Of a stretch of 64,000 nt of DNA, positions 32,658 through 40,440 are shown one piece after another. The number at the start of each line of letters is the position of its first letter. Within the stretch, counting starts at the first letter, position 1. This DNA comes from Filimonas sp. (GTDB lineage: Bacteria > Bacteroidota > Bacteroidia > Chitinophagales > Chitinophagaceae). The notes under the pieces were generated by a model. The model did no database searches. It was not told the origin of the DNA and saw nothing but the letters and a program-made list of their open reading frames with translations. Location: NCBI GenBank assembly GCA_017306865.1, contig JAFKHH010000011.1:1178001-1242000 (forward strand), written 5' to 3'. A program made the translations under genes and the position numbers.

Positions 32658-33674
32658 ATGCAAGCATCCAACTTTAAAATATCCAATGCAACTATATGGA
32701 TCAGTTCCATTTTCCTGGGATTGTTGTCATCCGTGCCACACATCGCAGAGCGGCATTTTAATGCCGCAGAAGCTGCTGTAAATGCCGGGCTTACAGCTAC
32801 TTTTTCGCTGTTGATGTGGTATTTTAATATCTATATGCTTTCACGTCCATCGAAGAAAAGAAAGCAAAGCATTTCTTACACCAAACTTTTGAGCAGTTTG
32901 GTATTTGGCCTTGCTGTAATGTTCTGTCTTGCCTGGATACAGCAGTTGATCTTGTCCCATATCAATTTCGGGCCAGTAATGTTGATGGTAGAAGTGCGTG
33001 GTATTTTGATCAATCTTGTTTTTTATATGTTCCTGCACCTGTTGCAGCAGAACTATGAGAACCAGCATGTGAGTATGGAACTGGAGCGGATAAAGAATGA
33101 CCATTTAAGCGCACAGTATGAAATGCTGAAGCAACAGGTAAACCCCCATTTTCTATTTAATAGTCTGAATACATTGAAGGCAATGGTAGAAACGGAGGAT
33201 AAGGAAACGGTTGCGTTTATATTGAAATTATCTAATTTTTATCGCTTTACACTCGAAAGCAGGAAGATGGACCTGATACATGTGCGGGAAGAAATGGAAA
33301 TATTAAATGCCTATCTCTTCCTGCAAAAAGCGCGGTTTGATAGCGGTCTTACTTTTGAAAATACTTTAAGTAATGAGACGTTGGCAACACTTATACCTCC
33401 GTTCACTTTGCAACTATTGGTGGAAAATTGTATAAAGCATAATGTTATTTCCAGGCAGAAACCTTTACTGATCAGGCTTTATGAAGAGGAAGGGATGATT
33501 ATAGTAGAAAATATTATCCAGTTGAAGAAAGGGAATGAAGATTCTACAGGCGTTGGGTTAAAAAATATTGATCAGCGATATAAACATTTATTAGATAAAC
33601 ACATTACAATAGAACAGGAACAAAATTTATTCCAGGTAAAATTGCCACTTATTCATGAATATAATCATCATTGA
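32658..33674 (+). CDS. LytS-type sensor histidine kinase (His_kinase, 4 TM)
   Basis: A 338-residue membrane kinase. Four hydrophobic helices (about 11-25, 44-60, 77-97, 106-130) are followed by a coiled coil. The His_kinase/HATPase module then has phospho-acceptor H164 in Q-V-N-P-H-F-L-F-N, the N-box L-L-V-E-N-C-I-K-H and G-V-G-L-K-N-I-D-Q-R. There is no extracellular sensor domain, so the signal is probably sensed in the membrane. The LytTR regulator gene overlaps its 3' end by 20 bp. This is the common Bacteroidota LytS/LytTR pair; its target genes are unknown, though the DUF1223 gene lies just downstream. Confidence 0.93.
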   Translation: MQASNFKISNATIWISSIFLGLLSSVPHIAERHFNAAEAAVNAGLTATFSLLMWYFNIYMLSRPSKKRKQSISYTKLLSSLVFGLAVMFCLAWIQQLILSHINFGPVMLMVEVRGILINLVFYMFLHLLQQNYENQHVSMELERIKNDHLSAQYEMLKQQVNPHFLFNSLNTLKAMVETEDKETVAFILKLSNFYRFTLESRKMDLIHVREEMEILNAYLFLQKARFDSGLTFENTLSNETLATLIPPFTLQLLVENCIKHNVISRQKPLLIRLYEEEGMIIVENIIQLKKGNEDSTGVGLKNIDQRYKHLLDKHITIEQEQNLFQVKLPLIHEYNHH

Positions 33675-34416
33675 GGACGAAATAAAAACAGCGGAGTCGC
33701 TGGAGAAAATAATACTAAGTGTAAAGCCTGCGGCTAAGATAACGGGTCATTGCCAGAGCATAGAGGAAGCTGTAACAATGCTTACTGAAAGCCCGATGCC
33801 AGATCTCTTATTTATGGATGTGCAGTTGGCGGATGGATTGTGCTTTGAGATTTTTAAATCTGTACATATTACCTGCCCGGTAGTTTTTTGTACTGCTTTT
33901 GACGAGTATTCGCTTAAAGCTTTTAAAAGCAATGGGGTAGATTATGTATTAAAGCCTTTTTCGAAGGAAGACATACAAGGTGCATTTAAGAAAGTAGATG
34001 AATTAAAAAATTTCTTTCAGCAAAAAACAATGCCTGGTATAGAAGATCTGTTATCGAAACTTGGTGTGCAAGGCGGTAAAACAAGTTTCCTCGTATTTCT
34101 CAACCAGAAATACAAAACAGTGAATATAGAAGATATTGCGTTCTTCTATATACGTCACGATTCTACATGGATCATGTGTTTTGACAAACAGCAATATCCG
34201 CTTAACCAATCTTTGGACCAGGTAACACAGGCTGTGTCTGCCAAACAATTTTTCCGGCTCAATCGTCAATACCTGGTGAATATAAAAGCCATTAAAGAAG
34301 TGGAGCCGTATTTTATGCGGAAATTATATGTAAAACTTGCCATAGAAACACCAGAAAAATTGCTGGTAAACAAAGAAAAGTCGCATAGCTTTCTTAGTTG
34401 GATGGAGAATCGTTAG
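33655..34416 (+). CDS. LytTR-family response regulator
   Basis: A 253-residue regulator. Residues 1-120 form a CheY-like receiver with acidic pair E7-D8, phospho-acceptor D55 in F-M-D-V-Q-L, and the K of V-L-K-P-F. Residues about 150-250 form a LytTR DNA-binding domain (D-I-A-F-F-Y-I, F-F-R-L-N-R-Q-Y-L-V-N). The start lies inside the kinase gene (20-bp overlap), so the partner is certain by position. It probably controls its own operon or the DUF1223 gene at 34538. Confidence 0.94.
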   Translation: MNIIIIEDEIKTAESLEKIILSVKPAAKITGHCQSIEEAVTMLTESPMPDLLFMDVQLADGLCFEIFKSVHITCPVVFCTAFDEYSLKAFKSNGVDYVLKPFSKEDIQGAFKKVDELKNFFQQKTMPGIEDLLSKLGVQGGKTSFLVFLNQKYKTVNIEDIAFFYIRHDSTWIMCFDKQQYPLNQSLDQVTQAVSAKQFFRLNRQYLVNIKAIKEVEPYFMRKLYVKLAIETPEKLLVNKEKSHSFLSWMENR

Positions 34417-34537
34417 TTGTTCAAAATTTTCACCGTTAATATATCCGGGTTGGGTGTCTGAGTTGTCTGCTTAGGCACCTTTTCATTTACATACCAGCGT
34501 GCTTGCGGATAGCTTTGAACAACAAAAGCAAATAAAT

Positions 34538-35320
34538 ATGAACACTACAAAAAACCTAATAGCAGGCAGTCTCCTGTTACTTTCAGTTATTATCGCCGCA
34601 GTTGTCATTGCAAGACCAGGTAAACAAAAACAACCGGCTACGTTTAAGGCGCCGGGCTTTGCTGTATTGGAACTGTTTACCTCAGAAGGTTGTTCCAGTT
34701 GTCCACCAGCGGAGAAGTTACTATCCCGGATACAGGAGCAGGTTGGTAATACCCCGGTGTATGTATTAGCCTATCATGTAGATTATTGGGATCACCAGGG
34801 ATGGAAGGATGCATTTAGCGATGCCGCTTTCTCTGCAAGACAATATGATTATAGCAGGCAGTTTACCGGGCAGGTATATACACCGCAATTAATTGTAAAT
34901 GGAAAAGCTGAATATATCGGATCGGATGAAGCTGCTATTAGTAGTGCAATGACTCATGCGCTGGGAGATTCCGCTACTGCTACACTGCAATTGCAGGGCA
35001 GTTTGCTGCAAGATAAATTAACTGTCAGCTACGCAATGGCAGGTAATGTACGTAAGCCACAGCTACAGTTAGCTATAGTGCAGCGCAATGCAGTCAGTCA
35101 TGTACGTGCAGGAGAAAACGCAGGTCGTACATTGCCTCATGTACAGATTGTTCGAAAATTAGTGGCATGCAACCTGAAAGGAGCGAACACAGGCAGCCAG
35201 TCTGTAGAAGTGCCGGCCGGCTTTAATACACAAGAGTGGGAGGTAATAGGTTTGTTGCAAGACCAACAAAGCGGGGCTATTGCAGCGGTGGCGCGTGTAA
35301 ATATTCTTGCGGGAAAATAA
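34538..35320 (+). CDS. DUF1223 thioredoxin-like exported protein
   Basis: A 260-residue protein with an N-terminal signal anchor and a DUF1223 domain. V-L-E-L-F-T-S-E-G-C52-S-S-C55-P-P-A-E gives a CxxC active-site-like pair, followed by A-Y-H-V-D-Y-W-D and Y-T-P-Q-L-I-V-N-G. The family has a thioredoxin-like fold; secreted members occur widely in proteobacteria and Bacteroidota and their substrates are unknown. ATG 34538 is chosen over the upstream in-frame start because it begins directly before the hydrophobic segment. It lies downstream of the LytS/LytTR pair after about 120 bp. Confidence 0.88.
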   Translation: MNTTKNLIAGSLLLLSVIIAAVVIARPGKQKQPATFKAPGFAVLELFTSEGCSSCPPAEKLLSRIQEQVGNTPVYVLAYHVDYWDHQGWKDAFSDAAFSARQYDYSRQFTGQVYTPQLIVNGKAEYIGSDEAAISSAMTHALGDSATATLQLQGSLLQDKLTVSYAMAGNVRKPQLQLAIVQRNAVSHVRAGENAGRTLPHVQIVRKLVACNLKGANTGSQSVEVPAGFNTQEWEVIGLLQDQQSGAIAAVARVNILAGK

Positions 35321-35345
35321 CGAGGCGAAAACGTAATACAAAGCA

Positions 35346-35376
35346 CCTGGGTTATAGTAATAACCCAGGCGTTTTT
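35346..35376 (+). terminator. Intrinsic terminator after the DUF1223 gene
   Basis: CCTGGGTTAT-AGTA-ATAACCCAGG followed by CGTTTTTTT: a 10-bp stem with a T-tract. Confidence 0.9.
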
Positions 35377-35640
35377 TTGTGTGTAATAATGAACGGCGCG
35401 AAGAAATTTAAACACATAGATACGTAGTAAAAGAGTAACATGGCGTATGTGATAACTATGCAGGTTTTCAACACTGGGAACATGCTGTACAGAGTGAAAT
35501 GTTTTGCATTTCGATGAGATGATTAAATCATAAGAAAGAGCCGGAGGCTCGTCAGAGCGGTAGATGCGGCAGAATGATTGCGATAGATTTATTGCAACAA
35601 TATTCACAACATTTATCACCATTGGTTACAACGCATAAAA
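35377..35640. other. Convergent spacer, no gene
   Basis: About 260 bp between convergent DUF1223 and DoxX genes. No gene, and no structure other than the terminators at both edges. Confidence 0.5.
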
Positions 35641-35665
35641 AAAGCCCGGATTAAATCCGGGCTTT
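35641..35665 (-). terminator. Intrinsic terminator of the DoxX gene
   Basis: AAAGCCCGGAT-TAA-ATCCGGGCTTT, an 11-bp stem preceded by an A-tract that is a T-tract on the minus strand. Confidence 0.85.
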
Positions 35666-35683
35666 GGTATAACAAGGAAGTGT

Positions 35684-36094
35684 TTATGCTATTGCTGCTT
35701 TGTTATTAGTACCTGCTCTATGTAAATCTGGATATAGTTTGCGAAACATCAGATAAGTAATACTTACCATTGTAAATGCTACAATTGCATCTGTAGTAGC
35801 TGCAAAGCCCAGTACACTCAGTTTGGAAGCAAACGCGAATATGATGTCGAAGAAAATACCTGCAAATACCCATTCTTTTAAACGCAGCAATTTGTTAGGC
35901 GTAAGTAATACAGCAACGCCAGACAATTTAGCTACACCCAATACATAAATAAAATGTGGCGGATAGCCTAGCTGGCGTGTAATGTCCCAAACAAGAGGGT
36001 TGCCTGTTATTTCAAAGAAACCGCTTGCGCCAAACCAAAGTGAAGTAAGAGCAGCGCCTGTCCAGTAGATGATAGATGTTGTTTTCTGTGTCAT
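35684..36094 (-). CDS. DoxX-family membrane protein
   Basis: A 136-residue four-helix membrane protein: Y-W-T-G-A-A-L-T-S-L-W-F-G-A-S-G-F, then G-Y-P-P-H-F-I-Y-V-L-G-V-A-K-L-S-G, with the G-x-x-K-L-x-G signature of DoxX, then two more helices. DoxX-like proteins are linked to redox or quinone functions, but no activity is established for this subgroup. ATG 36094 is chosen because it starts the compact DoxX-like N-terminus; an upstream ATG adds 11 polar residues. Confidence 0.82.
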   Translation of the reverse strand: MTQKTTSIIYWTGAALTSLWFGASGFFEITGNPLVWDITRQLGYPPHFIYVLGVAKLSGVAVLLTPNKLLRLKEWVFAGIFFDIIFAFASKLSVLGFAATTDAIVAFTMVSITYLMFRKLYPDLHRAGTNNKAAIA

Positions 36095-36265
36095 AGTATG
36101 AAATGTTTTTTGTTTGATTGATGACACAAAATTGCTTTGGAATTAGCCGCGAGTCCAGTTGTTTTCACCTGAACCGGACAAATTGAGGGTTGGGTTAGAC
36201 AAGCAAAATGCCTGCTTGTTATATGCGGCTAAAGTACCTGGTGACGTGAAATAAACGGTAGCCCT
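36095..36265. other. Divergent spacer between DoxX and the riboswitch promoter
   Basis: About 170 bp; presumed minus-strand DoxX promoter. No gene seen. Confidence 0.4.
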
Positions 36266-36273
36266 TATATTTG
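36266..36273 (+). promoter_or_regulatory. -7 promoter box of the riboswitch transcript
   Basis: TATATTTG matches TAnnTTTG and lies about 20 bp before the riboswitch P1 stem, so the aptamer is transcribed from its own promoter. Confidence 0.6.
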
Positions 36274-36293
36274 CGCAACATTTGCAAACAATC

Positions 36294-36455
36294 AAGCAGG
36301 TAAAGGTTCCCGCTATGGGATTAATAAGGAACCGTGTGTAACTCACGGGCTGACGTGCAACTGTAAGTAACGATGCTTCTATTAATTAAGTCCATTGCTT
36401 TGTTTTACACAAAGTGAGAAGGAGGTAAAAGTGTTACGAGCCAGGAGACTTGCCT
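36294..36455 (+). ncRNA. Cobalamin (B12) riboswitch
   Basis: The segment shows the cobalamin-riboswitch core in order. GCAGGT (P1 5' strand) comes first, then GGTTCCC, then a GTGTAACTCACGGG-type P4/P5 region leading to the GCAACTGTAA core, and finally the B12 box AGCCAGGAGACTTGCC at 36439-36453. The 3' end of the box (ACTTGC) pairs with GCAGGT as P1. In Bacteroidota these aptamers usually precede btuB-type receptors, metE or cobalamin genes. Here the next gene is an acyl-CoA thioesterase, 130 bp downstream. The expression platform may be the CAGCTTT-N8-AAAGCTG hairpin at 36470-36491, which lacks a T-tract, so control of translation or RNA accessibility is possible. Confidence 0.88.
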
Positions 36456-36584
36456 TTATTTTACTGACACAGCTTTCACGACACAAAGCTGCCAGGGCGT
36501 TGAATTGTTTAATACCTGTCCGGCTGTAGGAGTGTAGTTGTGCTGTTTGCAAAACATTTGACCGTATTACGTAAAAACAAAAGC

Positions 36585-36998
36585 ATGCAAACTCAACAGG
36601 TATCCAGCCACCAACTGACACAGGAAGAACGTATAGCCGCCTCCGTAACAAGAATATTCAAAACAGTATTTCCTGAAAGTACCAATCACTACGACACATT
36701 GTTTGGCGGTACTGCTATGTACCTGATGGATGAGGTCGCTTTTATGACCGCAACACGTTTTAGCCGCCAGCGCGTAGTAACCGTGTGCAGCGACCGTATT
36801 GACTTTAAAATTCCTATTCCTGCGGGAACTATTATAGAACTGGTAGGTACAGTTACGCATGTAGGTAATACCAGCCTGAAAGTGCGCGTAGATATTTTTG
36901 TAGAGCAAATGTATTCTACTGACAGGGAGAAGGCTGTTAGCGGTGAGTTTACATTTGTTGCAATAGATCACGATAAGAAACCCGTTAAGATCCACTAA
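36585..36998 (+). CDS. Acyl-CoA thioesterase, hotdog fold
   Basis: A 137-residue thioesterase of the YciA/BACH group. It has F-P-E-S-T-N-H-Y-D-T-L-F-G-G-T-A-M-Y-L-M-D-E-V-A (the G-G-x-x-M-x-x-x-D/E catalytic signature), then V-V-T-V-C-S-D-R-I-D-F-K-I-P-I-P and later G-E-F-T-F-V-A-I-D. It hydrolyses acyl-CoAs in the cytoplasm. ATG 36585 (M-Q-T-Q-Q-V) is preferred to the upstream ORF start because it begins the conserved domain. It stands alone between convergent or divergent neighbours and is the only gene downstream of the cobalamin riboswitch. Confidence 0.88.
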   Translation: MQTQQVSSHQLTQEERIAASVTRIFKTVFPESTNHYDTLFGGTAMYLMDEVAFMTATRFSRQRVVTVCSDRIDFKIPIPAGTIIELVGTVTHVGNTSLKVRVDIFVEQMYSTDREKAVSGEFTFVAIDHDKKPVKIH

Positions 36999-37034
36999 TT
37001 GTTATGTGCCGGCCTATGCGTTTTCGGAATCCCT

Positions 37035-38030
37035 TTAACTGGCGGAATAGGAGAGCGGAGACTGGCCAGTCCATCTTTTGAATGCACGCGTAAAAGCACT
37101 TAGTTCATTATAGCCAAGCATCCAGGAAATATCCTTGAGCGCATAGTTGCCGGATGAAATATAATATTCAGCTAGCGCATGCCGCACCTCATCTGCTATA
37201 TCCTGGAAGCTGGTTGCTTCCTCTTTCAACTTGCGTTGCAGGCTCCTGGAACTCATGTTGAAATTGGCTGATATATCATTTAACGAAACAACGCCTAAAT
37301 AAGAGTTTGCCAGCAGGTAATTATAAATACGTGTGCGAAGTGTTTGAGTGCCACTTTTGGGCTGTGGCAATTTGCTTATTTTTTGTAACAACAAACCTTG
37401 TAGCTCATAGTTTGCAGTAAGAATAGAAATATCCCAATAACGATTGGGAAACTTCAGTTCATATTTATTGGCACGTTTTACAGGTGTACAACGTAGTACC
37501 CGCGTGTATTCGTCTATATCTTCCGGCATGTAAGGTAGATAAATAGATTGAGGAATGATCTTGTCCAGCAATAAACCATCTAGCTCATGTACAACCATTA
37601 CCATCAACATTTCTATTAAATGGCGTAATGAAAACGCATCAGCCTTTTGTGGATCAACAATAGGCAGAAGCGATACGGAAAATGAACTTTTGTCCCTGGT
37701 TATTTCCATGCGGCAGTCCGTTGTAACCAGGTGCGTTAAAGACGCTGCATGCGTCAGTGCCTCACCCACGGTAGCGCTGCTTTGTATAATGTTACCAATA
37801 ATGCCCAATGCCGCCGGGCGCATAGACTCACCCATGTGCAAACCAAACAAGGCATCACCCGTTAGCCGGCTTGCATTTAACCAAAGATCATGTACCTGCT
37901 GGCCTGTCAGTGTTGCATGGTCTTCCTTTTTAAGTTCAGCTATTTTTATCCCTGCCAGTTTACAGAGCTGGTTAGTATCTACATCCCGCTGCGCTGCATA
38001 TGCCAGTATGCCTAAGGCTAATTGTTTCAT
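37035..38030 (-). CDS. AraC-family transcriptional regulator with OruR/arabinose_bd-type N-domain
   Basis: A 331-residue regulator. The N-terminal ~200 residues match the Arabinose_bd/OruR-like domain (H-D-L-W-L-N-A-S-R-L-T-G-D-A-L-F-G-L-H-M-G; A-L-G-I-I-G-N-I-I-Q-S-S-A-T-V-G-E-A-L). The C-terminal ~100 residues are an AraC HTH (N-M-S-S-R-S-L-Q-R-K-L-K-E; I-S-W-M-L-G-Y-N-E-L-S-A-F-T-R-A-F-K-R-W-T-G). It is divergent from the NTF2-like gene (about 140 bp) and may control it. ATG 38030 is chosen because it begins the domain directly. Confidence 0.9.
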   Translation of the reverse strand: MKQLALGILAYAAQRDVDTNQLCKLAGIKIAELKKEDHATLTGQQVHDLWLNASRLTGDALFGLHMGESMRPAALGIIGNIIQSSATVGEALTHAASLTHLVTTDCRMEITRDKSSFSVSLLPIVDPQKADAFSLRHLIEMLMVMVVHELDGLLLDKIIPQSIYLPYMPEDIDEYTRVLRCTPVKRANKYELKFPNRYWDISILTANYELQGLLLQKISKLPQPKSGTQTLRTRIYNYLLANSYLGVVSLNDISANFNMSSRSLQRKLKEEATSFQDIADEVRHALAEYYISSGNYALKDISWMLGYNELSAFTRAFKRWTGQSPLSYSAS

Positions 38031-38108
38031 AGGATAAAAGTAAGAAGAGTAAAATGGTTTGAAAAATGATTGGCGCGAAATGGTAAACAATTGGCGCGTA
38101 AAGACAAG

Positions 38109-38136
38109 TTGCCGGAACTGCCTTTGAATAGCTTTG
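38109..38136 (+). promoter_or_regulatory. Promoter of the NTF2-like gene
   Basis: TTG at 38109 and TAGCTTTG (TAnnTTTG) at 38129-38136 with 17 bp between. The ATG is at 38170. Confidence 0.55.
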
Positions 38137-38169
38137 CTCTATCATTAACAAACACAAAAAGAAAATAAA

Positions 38170-38565
38170 ATGGAAAAGCAAACATTCAACACCGTTACCG
38201 AATTTGTAAATGCTGTTAAAGCTGTTGATCTTGAAAAACTAGGAGCGCTTTTACATCCTTCCGTGCAATGGCAGCAGCCTGGTAGCAACCGTTTCTCCGG
38301 TACCAAGACATCCCGGGACGAAGTGTTCCAGATGGTGGGAGGCATGTTTGAAGTGTCTGGCAATACGATGCGGCTGGAAGATATAAAAACCATTGCAGTA
38401 AACGGCAACGAGGCCTCAGTAGTGCTACACTGGAAGGCCAGCCGCGCCGGTGCGGAGCTGGATACGGAGAACGTAGATGTATATACGGTAGAGAACGGAC
38501 AGATTACAGGTGTAAAAGTCTATGCCGCCGATTTGCAGCAAGAAGATACCTTCTGGGGTAAGTAA
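38170..38565 (+). CDS. NTF2-like/SnoaL-like small protein
   Basis: A 131-residue single-domain protein of the NTF2-like superfamily. Features are T-E-F-V-N-A-V-K-A-V-D-L-E-K-L-G-A-L-L-H-P, W-Q-Q-P-G-S-N-R-F-S-G, then alternating strands ending K-V-Y-A-A-D-L. These folds bind small hydrophobic ligands or act as isomerase or cyclase scaffolds, and no active-site residues are diagnostic here. It faces the AraC regulator gene (divergent), which may regulate it. Confidence 0.75.
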   Translation: MEKQTFNTVTEFVNAVKAVDLEKLGALLHPSVQWQQPGSNRFSGTKTSRDEVFQMVGGMFEVSGNTMRLEDIKTIAVNGNEASVVLHWKASRAGAELDTENVDVYTVENGQITGVKVYAADLQQEDTFWGK

Positions 38566-38738
38566 ACAGCATGTAATACAGGATCTTTAAAATGAACCGG
38601 CAAAGCGAATGGAACAATCCATTCGCTTTGCTGGTTATAAAGGGAATGCAGAATCTTGCCGCCAGGGGGTATTTAATATTAGTTTCAATTAACCGTGGAT
38701 TAATTTTAAATTAAGCAGGCAACCTGATATTGCAACTC

Positions 38739-40331
38739 ATGAATAAAGGAAAGAATAATTCAATAAAAGTTTTTACCATTATCCTCTTACTGTGTTTTGT
38801 GCAGGCCGTCTCCGCACAAGGCCGTCTCCGCCTGCCAGGCATTATTGGTACCAATATGGTGTTGCAACGGAATGTGCCTATAGTAGTGTGGGGGTGGGCA
38901 AGTCCTGCAGAGCAGGTTGTTGTTGCATTTAAAGGGAAAAAATATACCGGCGTAGCAGGCAAAGACAGTGCATGGAAAATAACGCTGGACGTGTCTGCTG
39001 CAGGTGGGCCTTATAACATGTCGGTTGCTACAAAAGATACCAGCATTCAATTACGTAATATACTAATAGGTGATGTATGGCTATGCTCTGGTCAATCCAA
39101 TATGGAGTTTGGCATACAAACGGAAAAGAACGGAGAACAAGCCATTAGCGAAGCGAAAGATTCCCTTGTCCATTTCTTTTTTGTACCATGGAAAACGGCA
39201 TTGTCACCTCAGTCAGATATAGCAACTACTACCAACCTGCTAAACGGGAAATGGCTTGTCTGTTCGCCGGATGTATTACGTGCAAACTGGGCGTGGCACG
39301 GTTTCTCTGCTGTTGGTTATTATTTTGCCCGTGCTATCCGTGCTGCACAAGGCGTGCCGTTAGGTATGATAGGCTCGTATAAAGGTGGTACACCTGCGCA
39401 GGCGTGGATCAGTGAAGAGGGGTTGAAGAAAGAGCCTGCATTGGTGCGACATGCTGAACGGCATAACAAGCTGCTTGCAGATTATGACGTACAGCAGGAA
39501 AAATATTCGACGCAGCAGTCTGCATACTTAGCTGCACAAAAAGAGTGGGACAAAACAAAGAGCGGGTTTAAACCACAAGCGCCTGCACCACCCGATGGAG
39601 GATTCGGTGCGCCTTTTAATTTATATAACGGGATGATCGCGCCGCTTAAAAACTATGCGCTGCGTGGCGTGCTGTGGTACCAGGGCGAGAGTAATGGCGA
39701 CAGGCTGGAAGACGCACTGGAATACAAAACATTATTTCCTGCATTGATCAGGGACTGGCGTACACAGTGGGCGCAAAAAGAATTACCATTTCTATATGTA
39801 CAGCTTACCAGTTATAGAGATACTGCAACTGTACCATCGCAAGGTTTGTGGCCCTGGGTACGGTACGCGCAGCAGTCTGCGCTTGCGTTGCCCAATACTG
39901 GTATGGCTGTGATCTATGATGTGGGTGATGCAAAAGATATTCATCCAAAAAATAAACAAGATGTCGGTGTGCGCTTGTCGTTACTTGCAAGAAAGATCGT
40001 GTATAAAGAAAAAATCATTGCCAATGGCCCGCAATTGTTGTCGTATGATGTGAAGGGTGACAAAGTGATCCTTCATTTTGATCAGCATGATCTGTTGTTG
40101 AAAGCAAGTGCTTCCACGGGGTATAGTGGCTTTGGCATTGCAGGTGATGATAAAGTATTTCATTGGGCCACAGCTACAGTAAAAGATAATACGATCCTGC
40201 TGTCTGCAAGTGCAGTAAAGCATCCTGTAGCAGTAAGATTTAACTGGGCAGATAGTCCGCCAGCTATTTTATATAATAAGGAAGGATTACCGGCAACACC
40301 ATTCCGTACAGATAACTGGGATGCGAAATAA
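38739..40331 (+). CDS. Sialate O-acetylesterase-like (SGNH) hydrolase
   Basis: A 530-residue exported esterase. After the signal peptide (ending A-V-S-A-Q) comes a beta-sandwich-like region, then the SASA/SGNH domain with W-L-C-S-G-Q-S120-N-M-E-F-G (nucleophile Ser), G-S-Y-K-G-G-T-P-A-Q-A-W, L-W-Y-Q-G-E-S-N and D-I-H-P-K-N-K (Asp/His pair). These enzymes remove O-acetyl groups from sialic acid or from plant polysaccharides such as xylan and pectin. Given the GH genes nearby, a role in hemicellulose or glycan deacetylation is likely. ATG 38739 is used instead of the upstream TTG. Confidence 0.92.
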   Translation: MNKGKNNSIKVFTIILLLCFVQAVSAQGRLRLPGIIGTNMVLQRNVPIVVWGWASPAEQVVVAFKGKKYTGVAGKDSAWKITLDVSAAGGPYNMSVATKDTSIQLRNILIGDVWLCSGQSNMEFGIQTEKNGEQAISEAKDSLVHFFFVPWKTALSPQSDIATTTNLLNGKWLVCSPDVLRANWAWHGFSAVGYYFARAIRAAQGVPLGMIGSYKGGTPAQAWISEEGLKKEPALVRHAERHNKLLADYDVQQEKYSTQQSAYLAAQKEWDKTKSGFKPQAPAPPDGGFGAPFNLYNGMIAPLKNYALRGVLWYQGESNGDRLEDALEYKTLFPALIRDWRTQWAQKELPFLYVQLTSYRDTATVPSQGLWPWVRYAQQSALALPNTGMAVIYDVGDAKDIHPKNKQDVGVRLSLLARKIVYKEKIIANGPQLLSYDVKGDKVILHFDQHDLLLKASASTGYSGFGIAGDDKVFHWATATVKDNTILLSASAVKHPVAVRFNWADSPPAILYNKEGLPATPFRTDNWDAK

Positions 40332-40350
40332 AAAATATAGCGGAATAATA

Positions 40351-40382
40351 AAAAAGCCCGGCAAGAGATTGCCGGGCTTTTT
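40351..40382. terminator. Bidirectional terminator between esterase and heparinase genes
   Basis: AAAAAGCCCGGCAA-GAGA-TTGCCGGGCTTTTT: a 14-bp stem with T/A tracts, between convergent genes. Confidence 0.93.
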
Positions 40383-40440
40383 TTATGCAAATTATCCTGT
40401 TATTGCGATTGTGTTTATTACAAACAATGCTGCTTGCATA

